DNA of 64,000 nucleotides from positions 111,682-175,681 of the forward strand of contig NZ_FNGF01000001.1 in the NCBI RefSeq assembly GCF_900102815.1, given 5' to 3'. Shown here piece after piece: positions 9,421 through 18,155 of this stretch. The notes below the pieces were generated by a model. That model saw nothing but the letters and a program-made list of their open reading frames with translations, had not been told where the DNA came from and ran no database searches. Each line of letters begins with the position of its first letter. The stretch's first letter is position 1. A program made the translations under genes and the position numbers. The stretch comes from Glycomyces sambucus. Its GTDB lineage: Bacteria; Actinomycetota; Actinomycetes; Mycobacteriales; Micromonosporaceae.

Positions 9421-10320
9421 CTAGATTCGGCCGTGGCGCCAACCGTCAACGGGGAGAGAGAGTTTCGAGACCAGGCGGGAGGCGAAGGGGCGGCCGGACA
9501 TGCGGACCAGGCGCACCGGGCGCGCGGAGCGGCGGATGGTGACGGTGGATCCGGCGGTGAGCCGGGTGAGCTCCTTGCCGTCGGCGATGAGCGCGCCCTC
9601 GGTGCCCACCGACTCCACGCCGATGCGGATCTCCGAGGAGGAGTGGACGACCATGGGCTTGGCGAACAGCGCGTGCGCGTTCATGGGCACGACCACCAGG
9701 GCGTCCACATCGGGCCAGACCACGGGGCCGCCGGCCGACATCGCGTGCGCGGTGGAGCCGGTCGGGGAGGCGACGGCGACGCCGTCGCAGCCGTAGCGGG
9801 AGATGCGGGTGCCGTCGATCTCGATGAACAGTTCGAGCATCCGGGCGGGCTCGGCCTTCTCCACGGCGATGTCGTTGAACGCCCAGGAGGCGTGCTGCTC
9901 GCCGTCGGTGCCGGTGGCCTCCACGGTGAGCGCGGTGCGCTCCTCGACGCTGTAGTCACCCTCCAGCAGCCGCGAGACCACGGTCTCGAGTTCGCCGGTC
10001 TCGGCCTCGGCGAGGAAGCCGACCTTGCCGAAGTTGACGCCCAGCAGCGGCACGTCGGCCTTCACGGCGAGCTTGGCCGCGCGCAGGACGGTGCCGTCGC
10101 CGCCGAGGGCGAGCACGAGGTCGGCGGTGTCCGAGGTCTCCTCGTCGACGACGAGGAGGGCTTCGGGGCGGCTGAGGACGCGCATCTCGCCGGTGATGAT
10201 GCGGACCGCGACGTCGGCGGAGCGGAGTGCGGCGGCGAGCTTCTCGGCGAGTTCGGCGACGTCCTCGCGGAGCGGGTGCGTCACGACCAAGACGCGGCCG
10301 GGCTTCTGCTGCGACCCCAC
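9421..10320 (-). CDS. nadK: NAD kinase
   Basis: A 299-residue ATP/polyphosphate NAD kinase that makes NADP from NAD. The diagnostic GGDGT motif (LVLALGGDGTVLRAAKLA), FNDIAVEK and CDGVAVASPTGSTAHAMSAGG (nucleotide-binding loop) are all present. I place the start at the GTG at 10320, which has AGGAG five bases upstream. A longer frame runs up to 10395 but would add a non-homologous basic tail. The tlyA-nadK-recN order is that of M. tuberculosis Rv1694-Rv1696. Confidence 0.95.
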   Translation of the reverse strand: MGSQQKPGRVLVVTHPLREDVAELAEKLAAALRSADVAVRIITGEMRVLSRPEALLVVDEETSDTADLVLALGGDGTVLRAAKLAVKADVPLLGVNFGKVGFLAEAETGELETVVSRLLEGDYSVEERTALTVEATGTDGEQHASWAFNDIAVEKAEPARMLELFIEIDGTRISRYGCDGVAVASPTGSTAHAMSAGGPVVWPDVDALVVVPMNAHALFAKPMVVHSSSEIRIGVESVGTEGALIADGKELTRLTAGSTVTIRRSARPVRLVRMSGRPFASRLVSKLSLPVDGWRHGRI

Positions 10321-10496
10321 TCGCGCTCCTTCACAGACGGTTACAGGGCCTCGAACTGTACACCGCGCGCGATGGGGCGCGGTATCGGTGAGCATACCGA
10401 AGAGAACGTTTTCCGATCACGGTTCGGGCACTTCGCGCGGGGAGCGGTCCCCGGGCGTGCGGTCGGCTTGGGACGCAAGGCGTTCCCGCGGCGGGG

Positions 10497-11294
<798 letters not shown>

Positions 11295-11362
11295 GGCGCG
11301 GTCGCAGGCTTTCTAGTGAGTCGCCGCCCGGCCCGCTGGCGCGGCCGGGCGGTCGGGTGGCG

Positions 11363-11563
11363 TCAGGCGTCGTCGACGTTGCTGAGGATCTCCGAGAGGC
11401 GCTGCTGGACGCCCTCGAAGACGGCCACGTGCTCGGTGACGGGCAGGTCCGGGAGCGCTTCGAGGCGCCCGAGGGCGGCCTCGACCTCGGCTTCGACGTC
11501 GTCGGTGTCGGCGTGCGCGTGCAGCCGGGCCGCGACGGCCCCCGGATTCGGTGCGTCGGTCAT
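11363..11563 (-). CDS. Small acidic protein encoded downstream of a phasin-like gene
   Basis: A 66-residue protein starting MTDAPNPGAVAARLHAHADT, rich in alanine and acidic residues, with predicted helices (VEAEVEAALGRLEALPDLPV). Its ATG at 11563 overlaps the stop of the preceding gene as ATGA, so the pair are almost certainly co-translated. Small proteins of this kind occur beside tlyA in other actinomycetes. I recognise no domain and assign no function; the context suggests a partner of the coiled-coil protein encoded just upstream. Confidence 0.75.
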   Translation of the reverse strand: MTDAPNPGAVAARLHAHADTDDVEAEVEAALGRLEALPDLPVTEHVAVFEGVQQRLSEILSNVDDA

Positions 11564-12201
11564 GCGTCCCTTTCGTCGTCGCTGCGGTGCGGCGGGGCGG
11601 CGTCGGGGTTCGCGGGGGCGTCGGTGGAGGCGGGAGCGGGTGCCTCGGCGGGGGCCGGGGGCTCGGTGGGCTCCGCGGCATCGGCGGGCTCGGTGTCGCT
11701 CGCGGTCTCGGCATGCGCCGGGGCCTCGGTCTCGGGCCCGGCCTGCACCGGGGCTTCGGCCTGCCGCGAGGACTCGGCCTCGGCGGGCTTCGGAGCCTCG
11801 GCCTCCGGCGCGGTCGCCGCGCGCTGCGGGGCCTCGGTCTCGTGCGGCGGGTCGGCGAGCTTCGCCGCGGTGGCGGCGGCCTCGGCCTCGGCGAGACGGA
11901 CGCGCAGTTCGCGGATCTGCCCCTCGGAGTGCTCCAGGCGCAGGTTGAGGTCGTCGAGGTCGGCCTGGGTGGCCACGCCCATGCGGGTGAGGCCGGCGTC
12001 GAGCTCGGCGCGGATGAGGCGGGCGACGTCGTGCGCGGTGCGGCCGCCGTGCTCGCGGAGCCGCTGGGCCCCGGAGCGGGCGTTCTCGGAGCCGGAGCGC
12101 AGGTCCTCGCGGACCTTGCCGGCGAACTCGCGGGCGCGGCGGGCGGGCTCGCCGGCCATGCCGAGCACGGTGTCGAAGTAGGCGCGGGCGCTGTCTGCCA
12201 T
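11560..12201 (-). CDS. Phasin-like coiled-coil protein with Ala/Glu/Pro-rich tail
   Basis: A 213-residue protein. The first about 105 residues are amphipathic helix and coiled coil (GKVREDLRSGSENARSGAQ, LDDLNLRLEHSEGQIRELRVRLAEAEA), reminiscent of phasins or apolipoprotein-like helices. The remaining half is low-complexity APAEAPAPAST-type sequence, probably disordered. An AAAGGAG Shine-Dalgarno lies ahead of the ATG at 12201. It is transcribed divergently from an SCP2 lipid-carrier-domain gene, consistent with a lipid or granule theme, but this is an inference from neighbours only. Confidence 0.7.
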   Translation of the reverse strand: MADSARAYFDTVLGMAGEPARRAREFAGKVREDLRSGSENARSGAQRLREHGGRTAHDVARLIRAELDAGLTRMGVATQADLDDLNLRLEHSEGQIRELRVRLAEAEAAATAAKLADPPHETEAPQRAATAPEAEAPKPAEAESSRQAEAPVQAGPETEAPAHAETASDTEPADAAEPTEPPAPAEAPAPASTDAPANPDAAPPHRSDDERDA

Positions 12202-12367
12202 GCGGTCCCACTCCTTTCGGGTCTGCCAGGTTCCCGGGACGGGGTCATGTCCCTTCAACGGTACTGCCAAGCTACCTGTGACCGGTCGCGACCGACGTGC
12301 CGTACTGGTCGGTAACATTCTGGTGGGCGCACTGCCGCGCCCGCGCCGAACGAAACAGGAGGGCCCC
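12202..12367. promoter_or_regulatory. Divergent intergenic region with candidate TetR-type half sites
   Basis: This 166-bp spacer must hold promoters for both the phasin-like gene and the rightward SCP2 gene. At 12303-12315 lies TACTGGTCGGTAA, which resembles the TTAC-n6-GTAA palindromes bound by TetR-family lipid regulators in actinobacteria. The palindrome is imperfect, so this is only a candidate. A strong AGGAGG sits ahead of the ATG at 12368. Confidence 0.3.
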
Positions 12368-12706
12368 ATGGCCACCATCGACGAATGCCGGACCGCCCTG
12401 GAGCAGTTCGCGGCGAACCTCGCTTCGAACCCGAAGACCGTCAAGAAGCTCACCGGCTTCGAGCGCGGCCTCGCCGCCGACATCAAGGACCTCGACGCGT
12501 CGTTCAACGGCCGCTTCGAGGGGGGCAAGCTGGTCGGCATCACCGACGGCGACAACCCGGACGCCGAGATCCGCATGATCGTCGGCTCCGACGACCTGCT
12601 CAAGCTGGTCGCGGGCGAGCTCGACTTCATGAAGGCGTTCACCGGCGGCCAGGTGAAGATCAAGGCCCCCATGATGGACCTGATGAAGCTCCGCCAGGTG
12701 CTCTAG
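12368..12706 (+). CDS. SCP2 sterol-carrier-domain protein (paralogue 1)
   Basis: A 112-residue single-domain protein. The segment FEGGKLVGITDGDNPDAEIRMIVGSDDLLKLVAGE followed by FMKAFTGGQVKIKA is the typical SCP2 fold (hydrophobic ligand pocket; ligands include fatty acyl-CoAs, phospholipids or sterols). Start chosen at the ATG with AGGAGG 6 bases upstream. It is paired with a second, related protein 207 bp downstream. Ligand and role are unknown; such proteins may act as lipid carriers or accessory domains. Confidence 0.85.
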   Translation: MATIDECRTALEQFAANLASNPKTVKKLTGFERGLAADIKDLDASFNGRFEGGKLVGITDGDNPDAEIRMIVGSDDLLKLVAGELDFMKAFTGGQVKIKAPMMDLMKLRQVL

Positions 12707-12913
12707 GGCCGCTTGGGCCTCCGGGAGGAGGACCGCCCTGCGGCGTAGGGTGCGCGGGCGCGGGCCGTGAGGCCCGTCCCGCCCCCTGCGGCCCGCGGAC
12801 GGTCAAATGCGTCCCGGTCGGACGCAACAGCATTCAGGCCACGTTGTAATCTCTGCGCAGCCGACCTCGCAGCCGAGCGGGTCGAGCTTCGTATGCACTA
12901 CCGGGAGGACCGC

Positions 12914-13261
12914 ATGGCCACTGTTGACGAAGTCCGCAACGTGTTGGAGAAGCTGGCGGGCAAGGTCGCCAGGAAATCCGACGAGCTCAACCTGGAAGAC
13001 GACTTCGAACGCACGCTGGCCGTCGAAGTCACCGACCTGGGCCAGTCGTTCAGCGCGAAGCTGGCCGGCGGCAAGCTGACCGACCTGCTCGACGGCGACG
13101 CCCCCGACGCCGAGGTCCGCATCATCATCGGCTCTGACGACCTGATCGCCCTGTCCAAGAAGGAACTCAAGCCCGCCAAGGCGTTCCTGACCGGCAAGAT
13201 CAAGGTCAAGGCGTCCGTGAAGGACCTCGCGAAGCTGCGCAAGGCCCTCAAGGTCGACTAG
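12914..13261 (+). CDS. SCP2 sterol-carrier-domain protein (paralogue 2)
   Basis: A 115-residue protein clearly homologous to the upstream one, e.g. LAGGKLTDLLDGDAPDAEVRIIIGSDDLIAL against FEGGKLVGITDGDNPDAEIRMIVGSDDLLKL. I chose the ATG at 12914 because GGGAGGA precedes it at the right spacing; an in-frame ATG at 12893 has no such site. The two copies probably arose by tandem duplication. The gene ends just before a strong terminator shared with the convergent HAD phosphatase gene. Confidence 0.85.
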   Translation: MATVDEVRNVLEKLAGKVARKSDELNLEDDFERTLAVEVTDLGQSFSAKLAGGKLTDLLDGDAPDAEVRIIIGSDDLIALSKKELKPAKAFLTGKIKVKASVKDLAKLRKALKVD

Positions 13262-13295
13262 TGCCGCCGGGGCCGCGAGGCCCCGAGAGACGACG

Positions 13296-13324
13296 AAGCC
13301 CGGACCGCGGCAGTCCGGGCTTTT
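13296..13324. terminator. Intrinsic terminator between SCP2 paralogue 2 and HAD gene
   Basis: A GC-rich stem AGCCCGGAC / GTCCGGGCT with a 7-nt loop is followed by TTTT on the plus strand and preceded by AA on it, so it can stop both convergent transcripts. Confidence 0.85.
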
Positions 13325-13342
13325 CGCTTGCGTCCGAACGGG

Positions 13343-14374
13343 TCAGGCCAGCAGCTTCTCGGCCGCCCCGCCGACCGCGACGGGCGCGCTGGTCGGGTCG
13401 TAGCCGGTCATGTCGGCCGCGGCCCAGCTCAGCTCGCACAGGGCCCGCCAGGCGTCCAGCTCCTCGCCGGCGCCGCTGAGGCGGATCTCCCCGCCGTCCA
13501 GGACGGCGGTCCAGCCGCCGCACTCGATGCGGTCTACCTCGTCGTTCCAGTCCGGTTCGGGGTGCGGCTCGGTCAGGGCCGCGAGGCTCCAGCCGAGGTA
13601 CGTCGGCCGCTCCTCCGGCGCCAGGCGCAGCGCCAGGCGCGGCGAGACCACCCCGGTGAACACCAGGAGCGAGTCGAGGCCGGCCCGGTTCGCGCCCGCG
13701 ATGTCGGAGTCGGGGCGGTCGCCGACCATGACGGCCCTGGCGCCCGGCTTGCGCGCCATGGCGAGCCGGTAGATCGGCTGCTCGGGCTTGCCGGCGACGA
13801 AGTCGGGGCCGCGCCCGAGCGCCGTGGCGACCGCGCCGACGAGCGCGCCCATGCCGGGCAGCGGACCGTCCGGAGTGGGCAGTGTCGCGTCGAGGTTCGC
13901 CGCGGCCCAGAACGCGCCGCCGCGCACCGCGATCGTGGTGTCCGCGAGCGAGCGCCACGTGGTCTGCGGCGTGTACCCGAAGGCGACCGCGCCGGCGGCC
14001 TTCGGGTCCTCGACCGGTACGAGCCCCGCATCGGTCACCGCGGCGCGCAGCGCCTCGGAGCCGGTCACGAGGACCTTGCCGCCCTTGCCGATCCGTTCGA
14101 GGATGCCCGAGGCCACCACCTGCGCCGAGGTGAGGACCTGCTCGGGCTCGGCGGGGATGTCCATGCCGCGCAGGGACTCGGCCACCGTCTCGGGACTGCG
14201 GGACGCGTTGTTCGTGACGAACACCGGGTCGCAGTGGAGCCCCGGAAGGGCCGCGAGGGTCGCGGCCGCTTCCGGGATCGGCTCGTGCAGCAGGTACACG
14301 ACCCCGTCGAGGTCGAGCAGCGCCAGGTCGTAAGCGCTCGCGAGCGCCTCAGCGGCGCCTTTCAGTCGGGTCAT
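13343..14374 (-). CDS. HAD-superfamily sugar/glycerol-phosphate phosphatase (NagD-like)
   Basis: A 343-residue protein with the HAD motif I DLDGVVYLL (D21, D23), motif II VFVTNNASR, and motif III/IV VGDRPDSDIAGANRAGLDSLLVFTGV. The class IIA cap arrangement matches NagD/p-nitrophenylphosphatase-like enzymes and M. tuberculosis Rv1692 (glycerol-3-phosphate phosphatase), which occupies the same syntenic place. A C-terminal extension of about 70 residues follows the HAD core, as in Rv1692. The ATG at 14374 lies inside the 3' end of the upstream TPR gene (26-bp overlap). Confidence 0.88.
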   Translation of the reverse strand: MTRLKGAAEALASAYDLALLDLDGVVYLLHEPIPEAAATLAALPGLHCDPVFVTNNASRSPETVAESLRGMDIPAEPEQVLTSAQVVASGILERIGKGGKVLVTGSEALRAAVTDAGLVPVEDPKAAGAVAFGYTPQTTWRSLADTTIAVRGGAFWAAANLDATLPTPDGPLPGMGALVGAVATALGRGPDFVAGKPEQPIYRLAMARKPGARAVMVGDRPDSDIAGANRAGLDSLLVFTGVVSPRLALRLAPEERPTYLGWSLAALTEPHPEPDWNDEVDRIECGGWTAVLDGGEIRLSGAGEELDAWRALCELSWAAADMTGYDPTSAPVAVGGAAEKLLA

Positions 14375-16787
14375 CGGAATCCTCAGCGTCGGGGTTCGCC
14401 TGCTCGGAAGCCTGGCCGGACACCTGACCGGAGGGCTCGTCGGACGCCGGCCCGGACGGCTCGCGCTCCTCGCGCGGGGCCTCGGGCTCGTCGTCGTCCT
14501 CGTCCTCGTCGCCCTCGCCGTCGAGGTCGCGGTCGCGGTCGTCGTCTGCGTCTTCGCCGTCGAGGTCGTCGTCCTCGTCGTCGTCGTCCTCGTCGTCGTA
14601 GTCATCGTCTTCGGCGTCGCCGTCGAAGTCGTCTTCGCCGTCGCGATCATCGCGGTCGAGGTCGCCGCGATCGCGGTCGTCGCGATCGTCGTCCTCCTCG
14701 TCCTCGTCATCGAAGTCGTCTTCGTCGTCGAACTCGTCGTCATCGTCCTCGTCGTCGAGTTCGTCCTCGATCTCCTCGAAGTCGATACCCTCCAACTGGA
14801 GCAGGCGCTCGGCGGCGCCGGTCTCGCCCTCCTCGTCGGCGGCGACGGCCTTGGACAGCCACTCGCGGGCCTCGTCCTCCAGGCCGTCGGCCAGCAGGCC
14901 CTCGGCGTAGGCGTAGCGCAGGCGCGCGAGCCACGGCTCCGCCTTCGGCGAGTTGAGCGCGCCGACCTTGAGCATCGCGGTGGCGGCCTCGCCCATGCCC
15001 ATGTCGCGGCGGGCGCCGGAGGCCACGATGAGCAGTTCGACCCGGACCTCGGCGTCGATGGTCTCGTCGCTGCCGAACTCCCGGTAGAGGTCGATCGCGC
15101 GCTCGGGGTGCCCCAGGGCGCGCTCGCAGTCGGCGATGAGCGCGACGTGGTCGTGCGTGCCGCTCAGGCGCTGCGCGGCGCGCAGCTCGTTGACGGCGAG
15201 CTGCCACTCCTCGGCGCCGTACGCGGCGACACCGGTCACCTCACGCACGATCGCCACGCGGGACGCCTTGCGGCGGGCGTAGCGGGCCTGCTCCAGGGCG
15301 CCTTCGACGTCGTCCTCGGCGAGGAGCGCGGCAGCGGCCAGGAGCCGGTTGCCGACGGCCTCGGCGAGCTGCTTGTTCAGGCTGCGGAGACCTTCACGGG
15401 TCTCCTTGTCGAGCTGGTCGAAGCCGTACTCGATGCCCTCGGGCAGGTTCGGGGCCTCGTCGGACTCGCCCATGCGGATCGGACCCTCGTGGCCGGCCTC
15501 GCGCTCCTCCAAGGGGCGCAGGTTGTCGCGCCCGCGGCGCTCCCTGCCGTCGCGGCCGTAGCGGTCGTCGCCGCGGTCGTCACGGCGCGGGCCGCGGTCG
15601 TCGCGGTTGCCGTAGCCGCCGCGGCTGCCACCGCGGTCGTCGCGGAAGCCGCGCCCGCCCCGGTCGTCGCGGTTGCCTTCGTAGCGGCGGGGGCCGCGGT
15701 CGTCGCGGTTGAACCCGCCACGCTGGCCGCCGCGATCGTCGCGGTTGTAGCCACCGCGGTCGCCGCCGCGGTCATCGCGGCGCGGGCCGCGGTCGTCGCG
15801 GTCGAAGCGGCGCGGGCGGTCGTCGCGGTCGAACGTGCGGGGACCCCGGTCGTCGCGGTTGCCTTCGTAGCGGCGCGGGCCGCGATCGTCGCGGTTGAAG
15901 CCTCCACGGTTGCCACCGCGGTCATCGCGGTTGCCGAAGCTGCGCTGGCCGCCGCGGTCGTCGCGGTTGCCGTAGCCGCGGTTGCCACCCCGGTCACCGC
16001 CCCGGTCGCCGTCGAAGCGGCGCGGGCCGCGGTCATCGCGGTTGTAGCCGCCCCGGTCGTCGCGGTTGAAGCCGCCGCGGCTGCCACCGCGGTCGTCGTC
16101 GCGGCGCGGGCGGTCGTCGCGGTTGCCTTCATAGCGGCGGGGGCCGCGGTCGTCACGGTTGAAACCACCGCTGCGCTGGCCGCCGCGGTCATCGCGGTTG
16201 AAGCCTCCACGGTTGCCACCGCGGTCATCGCGGTTGAACCCGCCTCGCTGGCCGCCCCGGTCGTCGCGGTTGAAGCCACCGCGGTTGCCACCGCGGTCGT
16301 CGTCCCGACGGGGACGGTCGTCGCGGTTGCCCTCGTACCGGCGGGGGCCTCGGTCGTCACGGTTGAAACCACCACGGCTGCCACCGCGGTCATCGCGGTT
16401 GCCGAAGCTGCGCTGGCCGCCGCGGTCGTCGCGGTTGCCGTAGCCGCGGTTGCCACCCTGGTCACCGCCCCGGTCGTCGTAGCGGCGCGGGCCGCGGTCG
16501 TCGCGGTTGTACCCTCCGCGGTCGCCGCCCCGGTCGTCGCCGTCGCGGCGCGGGCGGTCGTCACGGTTGCCCTCGTAGCGGCGCGGCCGGTCGTCCCGGT
16601 CCTCGTACCGCCTCGGGCGGTCGTCGCGGCCTTCACTGCGGCCGTAGCCGCCCCGGCTGCCCCCCCGGTCGTCCCGGCGGTCCCCGCCGCCTCGGCCCGA
16701 ACGGTCGCCGTAGCCGCCGCCCTCGCGACGGCCGTAGCCGCCTCGTCGGTCTTCTCCACCCTTGCGGGCGCGGCCGTCTTCAGCCAC
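14349..16787 (-). CDS. TPR protein with RGG/DDR-repeat N-terminus and acidic C-terminus
   Basis: An 812-residue protein in three parts. Residues about 1-420 are almost only R, G, D, N, Y and F in repeated blocks such as NRDDRGGNRGGF and RRYEGNRDDRPRR. Residues about 440-665 are a helical TPR-like domain (ALLAEDDVEGALEQARYARR, ALGHPERAIDLYREFGSD). Residues about 670-812 are a strongly acidic D/E-rich tail. The TPR core corresponds to Rv1691, which lies between the same neighbours (HAD gene and tyrS) in M. tuberculosis. The RGG-like head is typical of RNA-binding or condensate-forming disordered regions, and the acidic tail could pair with it electrostatically. Function is unknown; RNA binding is inference. 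Confidence 0.85.
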   Translation of the reverse strand: MAEDGRARKGGEDRRGGYGRREGGGYGDRSGRGGGDRRDDRGGSRGGYGRSEGRDDRPRRYEDRDDRPRRYEGNRDDRPRRDGDDRGGDRGGYNRDDRGPRRYDDRGGDQGGNRGYGNRDDRGGQRSFGNRDDRGGSRGGFNRDDRGPRRYEGNRDDRPRRDDDRGGNRGGFNRDDRGGQRGGFNRDDRGGNRGGFNRDDRGGQRSGGFNRDDRGPRRYEGNRDDRPRRDDDRGGSRGGFNRDDRGGYNRDDRGPRRFDGDRGGDRGGNRGYGNRDDRGGQRSFGNRDDRGGNRGGFNRDDRGPRRYEGNRDDRGPRTFDRDDRPRRFDRDDRGPRRDDRGGDRGGYNRDDRGGQRGGFNRDDRGPRRYEGNRDDRGGRGFRDDRGGSRGGYGNRDDRGPRRDDRGDDRYGRDGRERRGRDNLRPLEEREAGHEGPIRMGESDEAPNLPEGIEYGFDQLDKETREGLRSLNKQLAEAVGNRLLAAAALLAEDDVEGALEQARYARRKASRVAIVREVTGVAAYGAEEWQLAVNELRAAQRLSGTHDHVALIADCERALGHPERAIDLYREFGSDETIDAEVRVELLIVASGARRDMGMGEAATAMLKVGALNSPKAEPWLARLRYAYAEGLLADGLEDEAREWLSKAVAADEEGETGAAERLLQLEGIDFEEIEDELDDEDDDDEFDDEDDFDDEDEEDDDRDDRDRGDLDRDDRDGEDDFDGDAEDDDYDDEDDDDEDDDLDGEDADDDRDRDLDGEGDEDEDDDEPEAPREEREPSGPASDEPSGQVSGQASEQANPDAEDSDDPTERRR
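15534..16760. repeat. Imperfect DNA repeats encoding the DDRGG-rich region
   Basis: About 1.2 kb of plus-strand sequence built from variants of CCGCGGTCGTCGCGGTTG, with units of roughly 24-60 bp recurring more than 20 times. Longer blocks also recur: the block coding YGNRDDRGGQRSFGNRDDRGG appears near 15930-15990 and again near 16390-16450. This indicates expansion by slippage or recombination. It is coding sequence of the leftward TPR gene. Confidence 0.85.
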
Positions 16788-16836
16788 TTGTGTCTCCCCC
16801 TCTGTTCACCGCGACAAAACCAATCAAGTGTAGGAC

Positions 16837-18093
16837 TTACCCGATGATCTCCACCCCGGCGACGGTCTTCTTGCCGCGCCGGATCACTCCGTATTTGCCG
16901 TGAAGCAGGTCAGAGCGGTTGATAACGGCCTCGGAGTCACTGACGCGGACGTTGTTCAGGTAGGCCCCGCCCTCCTTGGCGGCGCGGCGCGCCTCGCCGA
17001 GGCTGGCCACGACCCCGGCCTCCTTCATCGCCTCCGCCACCGTGGCGTCCGGCTTGTGGATCTCGGCCAGGCCGGCCTCCACGAGCGCCGCGCGGAGCGT
17101 GGACTCGGGCAGCTCGCCGAGTTCGCCGCGGCCGAAGAGGGCCTGCGAGGCGGCGGTGACGTTCCGGGTCTCCTCCTCGCCGTGCAGGAGCGTCGTCAGC
17201 TCCTCGGCAAGGGCCTTCTGCGCCAGGCGCGCGGCGGGCTTCTCGGCCGTGGCGGCCTCCAGCTCCGCGATCTCCTCGTGCGACTTGAACGAGAAGTACT
17301 TCAGGTAGCGCACCACGTCGGCGTCGCCGGAGTTAAGCCAGAACTGGTAGAACGCGTACGGGCTGGTCAGCTCCGGGTCGAGCCAGACCGCGCCGCCCTC
17401 GGTCTTGCCGAACTTGGTGCCGTCGGCCTTGGTCACGAGGGGGGTCACGAAGGCGTGGACGTGGTCGCCGGTGCGGCGGCGGATGTAGTCGACGCCCGCG
17501 GTGATGTTGCCCCACTGGTCCGACCCTCCGAACTGGAGGGTGCAGCCGTGGCGGCGGTTGAGCTCGAAGTAGTCGTGGGACTGGAGCAGCTGGTAGGAGA
17601 ACTCGGTGAACGAGATCCCGGCCTCCAGGCGCGACTTCACGACGTCGCGGGCGAGCATCTTCGAGATCGGGAAGTGCTTGCCGACGTCGCGCAGGAAGTC
17701 CACGACGCTCAGCTCGGAGGTCCAGTCCAGGTTGTTGACCGGGACGGCGGCGTTGTCGCCGTCGTAGGTGACGAAGGGAGACACCTGCGCGCGGATCTTC
17801 TCCACCCAGCCCGCGACGACCTCCGGCGGGTTGAGCGACCGCTCCCCCGCCTCCTTCGGGTCGCCGATCTGGCCGGTCGCGCCGCCGACGAGCAGCAGCG
17901 GGCGCAGCCCGGCCCGCTGGAGGCGGCGGGCGGTGAGCACCTGCATGAGGTGGCCGACGTGCAGGCTGACGGCGGTCGGGTCGAAGCCCACGTAGAACGT
18001 GAGCCCCCCGGCGTCGATGGACTCGCGGAGCGCGTCGGTGCCGGTGGAGTCCTGGATGAGGCCGCGCCATGCGAAATCGTCGAGAATATGCAC
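16837..18093 (-). CDS. tyrS: Tyrosyl-tRNA synthetase
   Basis: A 418-residue class I synthetase that charges tRNA-Tyr. The HIGH-type motif is HVGH (residues 45-48) in TAVSLHVGHLM. The KMSKS-type motif is KFGKT in KADGTKFGKTEGG. GFDPT and the GGSDQWGNI tyrosine-site segment are present, and the C-terminus carries an S4-like domain (YLNNVRVSDSEAVINRSDLL). Length and motifs are normal for TyrRS of the TyrS (not TyrZ) type. Confidence 0.95.
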   Translation of the reverse strand: MHILDDFAWRGLIQDSTGTDALRESIDAGGLTFYVGFDPTAVSLHVGHLMQVLTARRLQRAGLRPLLLVGGATGQIGDPKEAGERSLNPPEVVAGWVEKIRAQVSPFVTYDGDNAAVPVNNLDWTSELSVVDFLRDVGKHFPISKMLARDVVKSRLEAGISFTEFSYQLLQSHDYFELNRRHGCTLQFGGSDQWGNITAGVDYIRRRTGDHVHAFVTPLVTKADGTKFGKTEGGAVWLDPELTSPYAFYQFWLNSGDADVVRYLKYFSFKSHEEIAELEAATAEKPAARLAQKALAEELTTLLHGEEETRNVTAASQALFGRGELGELPESTLRAALVEAGLAEIHKPDATVAEAMKEAGVVASLGEARRAAKEGGAYLNNVRVSDSEAVINRSDLLHGKYGVIRRGKKTVAGVEIIG

Positions 18094-18155
18094 GGTCTCA
18101 TTGTGCCTTAGCGGCCGAAACGCGTTTCGGCGTGCGCGCGGGCGCGTGGCACGGC

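Noticed and set aside
15108..16847. A 579-codon rightward frame rich in VAVVAAARA
   Set aside because: It is the complement of the RGG-coding repeat; its sequence is only a translation of the repeat units and lacks a ribosome-binding site.
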